From positions 5,829,404-5,893,403 of the forward strand of contig NC_088103.1 in NCBI RefSeq assembly GCF_036370855.1: a DNA stretch of 64,000 bases. Reading direction: 5' to 3'. Origin of the DNA: Dromaius novaehollandiae (Eukaryota; Chordata; Aves; Casuariiformes; Dromaiidae). The notes beneath the pieces are model-generated. The model did not search any database. It worked only from the letters and a program-made list of their open reading frames with translations, and was not told the origin of the DNA. Made by a program: the position numbers and the translations under genes. Of the stretch, positions 50,701 to 59,700 are shown piece after piece (position 1 is the first letter of the stretch; the number at the start of each line of letters is the position of its first letter).

Positions 50701-53700
50701 GGTTGTTGCATTTTGCAGAGCAGTTCTTGTTGCCGTAGACCAGGACGTTCTGGCAGCGCCCGGCATAGCAGACCTGGAAGAAGGCAGGGGGCTCTCAGAG
50801 CAGAGCAAGCCACCTCCCGGGGACAGGGCCACCACCATCGGGTGCCACATCCAGCCCGGGGGGTTTCTCAGCCACCCCAGCAGCGCAGCCTGCACACTCA
50901 CCATTTCCTCCCCACACTTGGTGCCTGTGGGCACCAGCCTGAGATTGGCCACCGTCCCGCTGGCATCGTTATCTGTGATGGCTGCTTTGCACTTCAAGCG
51001 GCCAAATGAGAGGGAGTACGAGCCGCCGCCGATGACGGGGCTGGTGTTCTCGCTCAGACACAGCAGCGTGCCACACTTCACATCCCTGCGAGAGGAGGCA
51101 GAGGGGGCCGTGAATGCAGGGAGCCCCAGCCGCCAGCCCAGGCTCTCATCCAGAGATGCGCCAGGATCAGGAGAGGCGCCAAGGGCTGGGGACTTTGCTC
51201 AGCCCCCCAAGGCCATCGGCAGGCACAAACCGCTCCGGTGCTTACTTGGGGCTGCAGGGCCTCTTCCCCGACTCGGTGAGGCAGTGGAGGTACAGGTTTT
51301 GCTCGCTGTTGTGCTTAAAGCAGATGTCGGGAGCCACCTGGGCCGCTGAGGGACACACAGAGCAAAAGAATCATGCAGAGGGATCACGCAGGCATCAAGC
51401 CGGCACAAGCCACGTGGCTCAGCATCGACGTGAGAGCAGCAGACACCATCCACCCCTGGTCTCAAGATCTGCCTGACCCTAAGCCGCTCTCCCAGGCGCT
51501 GCTGGGCCACCTTCCCAAAGTGGGCAGAGAGCAGCTCTAACATCTCTGCTAGCGACGCAAGGACCAGCCAGCCGTGGGACTGGCCTGCAGTCGAGCAAAT
51601 AGCTCTGGGCACAACCGCCCTTTCTCCCCACGCATGGGGCGATGAGAGCGGGCAGCGGGAGGGTGCATTACCTGCTCCCCAGAGCCTGCGGCACTGCTCG
51701 CCGTGTGAGGGACATGCCCCGTTGTAGCAGTACCCGTTCCCGTTCTGGCACGGGATGCCGTTCTCCTGGAAGACGTCCTCCGGGCACTCAGGGCTGAGGC
51801 CAGTGCAGTGCTCGGGCAGGTCACAGCCGTTCTTGCTGGCGCGGCACAGTGTGCCGGTAGCCTTCACCTGCACGAAAAACAGGGTGTCAGCACCACCTCG
51901 ACTCCCTCTGCACCAGGTTTCAGCCCGATTCAGCCCGCACCTGGGTCTGCCTTCAGTGCGAACCATCCCTCTGCACCCCCAGAGAGGGTGTCTCAGGCAT
52001 GGCAGCGTGTGGCAAAACCGGGTGAAAACCCTCGCACAAAGACACTTGCTATTGACTGAGCTACTGCACAGGACAGACGCTACCAGGCCTCAGACAAGCT
52101 GGCCTTGTGGTTAGGGATTTCACTGCTCAAAACACCCTGTGCTTTACTTACAGTCTGGACTTGCCCTGGCTCCTCTTACAGCCTCGTTTGCTCAAATCAA
52201 AGCATTTTCCACGTCTGTGCTTAGAAACCAATGCAGGTATCGCTTAACTTTCTCTCGGACAAATGAAAGGGCCCAGTAGTTTTCCCTGACCATAAGTGAG
52301 CTCTCCATATCTTCTCTGAACACTTCCCCATTTTCCAACTTCTTTTACCCTGCTCCAGACCAAACAGAGCTGAGGTATCCGGACCCAAGGATGCCAGAAA
52401 TAGAAGCTGCCCCATCTGCCACACAGTAGCTCTCATCCAGGATGGTGACTGCCAGTGTAGCGAAAGCATCGGATGGGAAGCATGACTTTCCCCCAAAACT
52501 GCTTGGTGCTTTTGGCCTTGGACAGGCTGCTGGGGGGGCAGGGAGGGGAATCTCCACCCGTGGGTGTTTTCAAGGCTTAGTTGGAGAAAGTCCCACTGAT
52601 CTGGTGTTGGCATGGTTGGGCCCTTCTCACCAGCACTTCTGTGATGTTCTAACTATCATGGTTTCCCTCTTGCATCTCTGTCTGATTGGATCAAAAAATG
52701 GCATCTCTGCAGTGGATCACAAAGGGGTTAGCACAGGAAAAGAGATGATTTTGCAGGTGACACACCAGCCAGAGAGCAGCATGGTCTCCTGTGGCTCTCC
52801 AGGGCTCACAAGGTCCTTCTCCATCAGGCTTTGCATACAAGTTGCCTCTACCAGGGAGCCCTCAAGGAGCCCAGAGCAGAATCATGCACCTGTCAGCTCC
52901 CTTTCCTTTCCCAGCTCATCCCCTTTCCCGCAACGGAGGCTGGAGGTACCTTGCAGTCCTGGCAGCACGCTCCACGGGCGCACTCGGCTCCCTCTCTCAG
53001 CTGGCACGTGGTGGCATTGCAGCAGCGATCGGAGCACTCCTGCAAGGCAGGAAGGGACAGGGACCGGCAACTATTAGCACTGCCTGGGCACGTTGCAGCT
53101 CTCCCATGGGCTGCTCACGTAGGCAGCAAATGGCTTAAATTTTGCACTATTGGACAATGAGACCGGGGCTGCTCACAGTCCAGCATCCACTCCGGGTTCA
53201 ATGGCCCTTCAGCATCAGATAGGAACAAGTCTGGAGGACTCAGCCATGACAATCTTCAGTTTTGGCAAGGGAACCACCCAAGAGCCTGTTTCCAAGCAAG
53301 CCTCATTAAAACAGACCTGTTCTTGAAATGAAACCAAAAAGGACCTGTTTTTGAGACAACAGAGCCAGGCAGTCTATAAAGATGCTGCAGGAAGAGGAGC
53401 TGCATATGGTCTGAGTTCATGTGCCCAAGGACCAGGCTTTCTGTAGCCAGAAGACTAACAAGTATTGGCCTTGCTTTAGCTGCACATTCCTGAGAGAAAA
53501 CCCCATTGCCACAAATCCATGCTTCAGGGAGAGCAGGAAGAGCCTCCTGAAAGAGGAAGCGATTGAAACCATCTTGTAGATCTCCCAAAAGACCCTTTCC
53601 TTCTTCCTTTTTCAGGGGGACCCAGCTGCAATATCACCAGATACAGATGGCAGTGTGGAAGCCATGGGCATGAAGTGGCACCAGATTGAACCATGGGGCA

Positions 53701-56700
53701 AAGACACAGCATCTTCCCAGTTCAAAACACAGCAGGGTTACATCACTGACTCTCTAAGGGACCCTGCGCCGTGTCAGGGGTGGGAATACTATGTGTTTAT
53801 GTTGCTGTCACCTTTTGATTTGGGAAATGAAGACATGCAAATTGCAGCTCTTCCTCTGGGACACATTTGGGTATGGAGGAAAAAGTGCTCTCCATTTTGC
53901 TTCTTTCTAATGTACCCTTTCAAATGCAAACAAGGCCATGCCAGATTCCAGGTGTAAACTGTTCTGGCAGCCTCTTTAACCCCTTTGCCAATATCAAAAT
54001 GAAGGATTACAAAAGATTTTTCAGAAGATGTAGATTCTGGGGGTGAACAGGCCCTATGTGGGCCCCTGGTCTTTGGAAACATCTTTTGGAAATCTCCAAG
54101 AAGGCAAAAAACATGAGGTGTTCTGTGACTGGCTGCATTAGGAGAGAAACAGCTTCCCTCAGTCAGACCCCCAGAGCAGGGCTGTAACTGAGGGATTTAT
54201 CCCAGGGAAATTACCTGGAAATTACCCCTGGAAATTACTTTGTCTCCACTCTTCCTACCACAGTGCAATGATGGGCCTGAGATGTAGTGCTTCTAGTGGT
54301 GAGGAAAAGCTGAGCCTGGCTTTTGAAAGAATGCCATGCCATGATGACCCTTTCTGGGCTCATCTTTTGTCAGAGGACATGCTGGGGGATGTCTTCCCAG
54401 GGATATCCTTCCCAGGAACTCCCCCACTAACATCACAGCTGGCTCATGCTAAAGTGACCAAATATCTTCCACCAGATATCTTTTGACAGAAACATTAGGA
54501 ACATAAGAAAACACTATTCATCAGGTCTTGCAGTGCCCAGTGTCCAGGGAACGTGCTTGCACAAGCCTCACTGGGTCTGAATGATAGGGTTTAGGGTTCA
54601 GGTCCCCGCTGCCCTCCTTCGTTTCCAGCCTCTCGGCAAGAGTGACTGTACCTCCGGCGCGCCACAGTCGCACTGCTCTCCTCGCTCCACGAACTGGTTC
54701 CCACACACAGGCCCCCCATACAGCTCATCAGCCTTGGGGACATTCAGCAAGCAGCTGGTCCTGGGGTCTCCAAGGAACTGCCACATGTCGTGTTCACTGC
54801 AGCTGCTGAAGAGCTTGGGGTAAACCAAGCTTAGGGAGGAGAAAAACGGGTGGTCACAACCAGAGATAAGAGCCATAGGGCCTTTGCAGCCACCGTCCCA
54901 GAGAGCAACTGGAGGAACCCTCTCCAGACTCAAGCGTAGCTTCAAAGGTTGATTACCGAAGTGGTGAATGAGACCTCAGGTCTCACTGGGACGGTGCGGG
55001 GAGAGAGACATTTAGAGACATTCACTACCCAGGGATATTCCCCTTTCTCCTTCACTCACCCAACACTCGCTGCCATAACACATCCTCCATCACTTTTGGG
55101 GACAGGACAGTGGCAACTAGCAATGTCTTCATCGTGAGACATGCCCAGGTTGTGCCCCATCTCATGAGCCATGGTGGATGCAACACCAATAGGTTTCTCA
55201 CTGTGGTCCTGCGGGACAAGAAGTGGAATGAGGTTCAAACGCCTCCTTTCCACAGCATCTCTGCAAGGCTCATTGTTGCTTTTCAGCAGTTCAGTGCCAG
55301 GACTTGTTGCTGTCTGCAATTCATTCCCTAACACTACCACGCCAGCATAAATGAGGATGAAAGCTGGGCCTGGTCCCACAGTCTCTGAAGACCTCCAGGC
55401 TGGGCTCTCAGGGATATAAGTCAACATATACATATATATATAGTGGCTACTCTGAAATGAAGCTTTTGTGGTGGTTCTGGACAGCCACAGGTCCCACAGC
55501 CAATGGCCCATGTCATAGCAAAGGATGCCGTCCCTGGGGAGGGATGGAGAGGCTGAGGAGCACAGTCAGGATGACTGAGGAGCGATTGCAAATCATGCCC
55601 CAGCCACCTGAAAGGTGGTGTGAAGAGACCCATGCCTATGGAGCAGCTCTGGGAGGCTCTCCTTATGGCTCAGGTACATCAGAGGCCTGCACACTGCAGG
55701 TGCCCAGTTCTGATGATCTCTCAGAGTCAGTCTCTCAAGGATCAGAGATGCCAGGGGCAAGACTTAGATCTTTTGAGTCAGCTCTATGACTGTCTATGAA
55801 GAAAGCTGGAGAAAAATGGAGGTGAGACTGCTCTGGGGAAAAAAAAAAGAAAAAGTAGGGAGTGTAGTTTGGTTGGGCTGAGGCGCTGGCCACATCTGCC
55901 CCTGCCTGATCATGGGATCGCTGCTGCATCATGGAGCATGCCCAGGCGGTGGACCTACCTGGTTGACACCGCCCGAGTCCCTGGTGCACATCGCAAGCTT
56001 CTTCGCGAGGCCTACGGTTGTTCCATGGAAGTCTATGCCCCTGTGGGAAGCAGACATGCCCATGATCGCACGGCCCACATGCTGACAGGGGCAGAAGGAG
56101 GAAAAGGTGCTCGGGTGCCCAGGGACCGCCAGGGCGGATGAAGTCCTGCCTGATCCCCTTACGTGATCAGCTGGGCATTGTCGTGCTTCTTCTTCTTCAG
56201 CAGTTCCGTCTCACGCCAATGGAGGAAGTTGTCCAGAGTCACTTCTGGGTTGGGACTCACAGTGATTTTGTCCTTGTTGCTCCACACCTCCAAGCCAATC
56301 AAGGCCACACGCAAGTGAAGAGGCTGATAAAGCTGAGATGGGAGACGACCCAGAGAGAGCACTTGGATTTAAGCTGCACAGCAGAAGAAAGGTCCCATCT
56401 GCCCACAGGAGCTGTGATTCAAGCCCAAGCTCAACTACTCATGCAATACCAGACCGGCACCCCCGGGGTACCATGGGCCCTGCCACAAAACAACAGGAGC
56501 ATGGGGGACCAAGCAGAGAGGGTTTACTCAGGAGTGTCATCTCCAGCTGGCAATGGCCACCTGGGGCAGTTGGTGCTGTTCTTCCTGGGCTGCCGCAGTG
56601 ACTGCAGGGGCTGTTCCCACACTGCCTACGAGACAGCGAGGCTAAAACAATGAGAGCAGGACGCTCATTCACCCACTTCAGAGACCTCGTCTGTGCTGGC

Positions 56701-59700
56701 ACCCACTCCAGCTCACGGGTTGATGGGGGCTTGCTGCCCAGACGTTACAAGAAGAGTTTTGTCCCTGTTCCCTTATGAAGATGACTAACAGAGAGCTCAG
56801 AGGCAGCCTTCACTTGCCCTTGAGGACCCATCATAATATCTGCTTTGCACACCTAGTTGGCCAATGGATTTGGTCATTATCTGGTAGCCCACCTAATGGG
56901 CTTGAGATTTGCTCCAGCTCTGTCCTTTAACCCGCTCTGTTCTCTCCCCTTCTCGCCACTGCTGTATTCGTGGACTACATTTTTCACCTCCACAGCGGGA
57001 AGCCTTCCCCTGGAGGGTATGGGAACTGTGCTGCCGCTGTGGGGTCTGTGCGCATGCAAAGAGGGCAGATCAGGGCCCCTGAACTCACCTTGTCAACGTG
57101 GTTCACAATTTCCTTCATGCGATTCTGCACCGTGCGCAAGTCCTTGTACTTCCTGAACTATGGGAAAGAAACGGAGAGATTTCCAGGTTGCCTTCCACCT
57201 TCCTGCCACAGTGGAAGAGGATGAAAACACAAGAACCAGTTCACCCGCCCTTACCTCCTCGTTGTCCACAACCAAGACCAGCTCCACATACCGAGGCCCT
57301 TTGTGTAGCGGAGCTGATTTCTGAAAAGGAAGAGGAAAATGGATGCAAGGAGGAGCTCTGCAGCTGACCATCCCACGGGATTTGTTAGATCCCAGGGCAT
57401 CTTCTTGTCTTATTGAGGGTTAGTAGCTCTCCTAGCTCTGTTTCCTGCTGTTATTTCGCTGGGTCTTTCAGACACCTTCCAACATACAAAGGAGGCCTCC
57501 AGCCTGCTACTGCTGCAGGCACTAGAGAGGTTTTGCAGGTGTCAGCGGCATATGGGGAGCACCTGCGTGGGATGCACAGGGCAGCGGAAGGTTCACGGGG
57601 TAGAAAGCTGTTCCTGCTGATGGTACAGGATCTGAGGACTTGCTCACACCAGAAGCAAGGCCAGTGAGCCTGGTAGGAACCTCTGTTTGGGCACCTGATT
57701 GACAACACTTGGGTGGGAAGAGGGGAGCATCAACAAGAGATGCAGTATGGCCCAATTCCTCTCCCAGACTTTAAAAGGCAGGTGCCGGGATCTTGGCTCT
57801 TGCAAACTCAACTACAGCAAAGAGGAGCAATGTAGTTCCTAACCCAGTGATGGAGCTTCATGGCTGCAGCAATTTTTGGTTCGTGGTCATATTCCAGGGT
57901 GGCACCAGCTTCTTGGCATGTGCCACGCTTCATCCGCAGGTGAGCTGCTCTGTACACTGCGTGCCATCCAGCCTCATCCTCACCCAGGGGCTCCAGCACG
58001 TAGGCAGTCTCGTTTACCCGGAAAAATCCACTGCCAAAAAATGAAGGAAGACATCAGGTCAGGTAGGTGTTACACACACAGCCTTGAAGAGAGAAATACC
58101 TCACATGATGCTGCTCTGAGCACAGACCGACAGGACATGTCTGGACACTGTACACACCCCTGGGAGTGCCTCTGATGCAAAACTGCCAAATCCCAGCTAG
58201 GAAACCACTCATCTCTTTCCCTACCCACTCACGGTTCCTGTAGGCAGGATGGCAGCTTGGATGAGGTACAGGCCATGCATGAGCCGTGACAGTCAGGTCC
58301 TTCTGGCTACGTGCATTAAACTGAGTTACACTCAGTAGAAAGGCCTGAGCAGCCCTTGGGGTGGTCCTCAAAACACCATGCAGCTGTACGGAGGTACCAG
58401 GTGCAGGAGCTCAAGGTAAAGCCAGGGACTGGGCACCTGAGGCTTGTTTCCCTGCAACCTTGCCTGCCACCCAAGGGCACATCAAGGAGATGCTGCAGAA
58501 CAAAGCTGTCCTTGGACTTGCTGGGAGATGAGGAGCAATAGGAAACACGTTCATAGCATTCACTTCTGGAGGCTGTGGAAGTACAGGCTGGACAAATGGA
58601 CAATTAGGGGGTGGGAAACTGGCTGAGCTGCCAGGCTGTCGTGGGAGTGATCCATGGCTCAGCATCTGTGGACGGTAGCAAGGGCCAGTACTTTGGGCAG
58701 CAGAAACCTGCTGAGGTTCAGCAAGGAGAAGTGCCCGGTCCTGCTGGGTCAGGTTTAACACGGTATTTAACATGGCTACTGATCAGCTCTGACCTTCAGG
58801 ATGCTTTCTATAAGGTGTTGCAAACTTGAAGGTCTTTATTTTAAAATCTGCAACATCAGCCATCACAAGTCTAATATATTGCAGTCTCGGTCTGTAAAAT
58901 CAAGACATGTTAGCTATTTTATAGTGAAAATACACAGCCATGGCTTGTTGCGTCTTTCTGAATCTGCATTATAGCCGCCTGCCTATACATCCCATGTCCT
59001 CTGTGCACATCACCTGGCCTCAACGTACTTGTCTCCTGTCCTGCCCTTACACATCTTGTCCTCCTCCAACACATGCATATCACACGTGCCATGTGTGTAC
59101 ACGTGGTGCTGAGCCAGGGTCTCTGCAGGGACTACAGCCCACGCTTTCAAGGTGAGGAGAGAGCTGCCACAAAGCTCCAGCCTGACAACCGATGCTTGCA
59201 GGACCTTGCTACTAAGCACCTCCCCTACGTCAGGCACTACCTGCCCTTCTGCCACCTCTCCTGTGAGAGACACTTGCCTCTTTGCTGGTTATTAGACATG
59301 ATCGCTTGCAATTTTTAGCTGTCAGCTGATCTTAAAAGAAAGAAAATAGCAGAGTAAAAACCTTCCATGACAAACTGAGTAACTTTCCATGGACTTCGTG
59401 GCTGGGGTTACTCTGCAAGGATGCTCTCTGCCGCTAAACAAACGGAGACCCAAGGTGTCTTTCAGGGAATGAGCAGCAGTGCTGTCCACAGTATATGTCC
59501 ACGACCCCCAGAGCCCAGGGTGGGCAGTGAAAGAAGCAGGCTGACAAGCAAGAGGCAAGCTCCTGCCATAGCCTGAGGAGTCATCCCACAGCAGGCTGCC
59601 TGGGGACATGGCCAAGGAGATGTCTGTGCCAAATGAGTTTTCCATTGGCCTACAAGAAATGAGAAGGCCAAGAACTGGCCAGACCCTTTGGCTCATCTTC

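Noticed and set aside
52442-53077. 211-codon + strand frame
   Set aside because: It lies opposite an ADAM8 disintegrin exon and its flanking introns, and has no domain.
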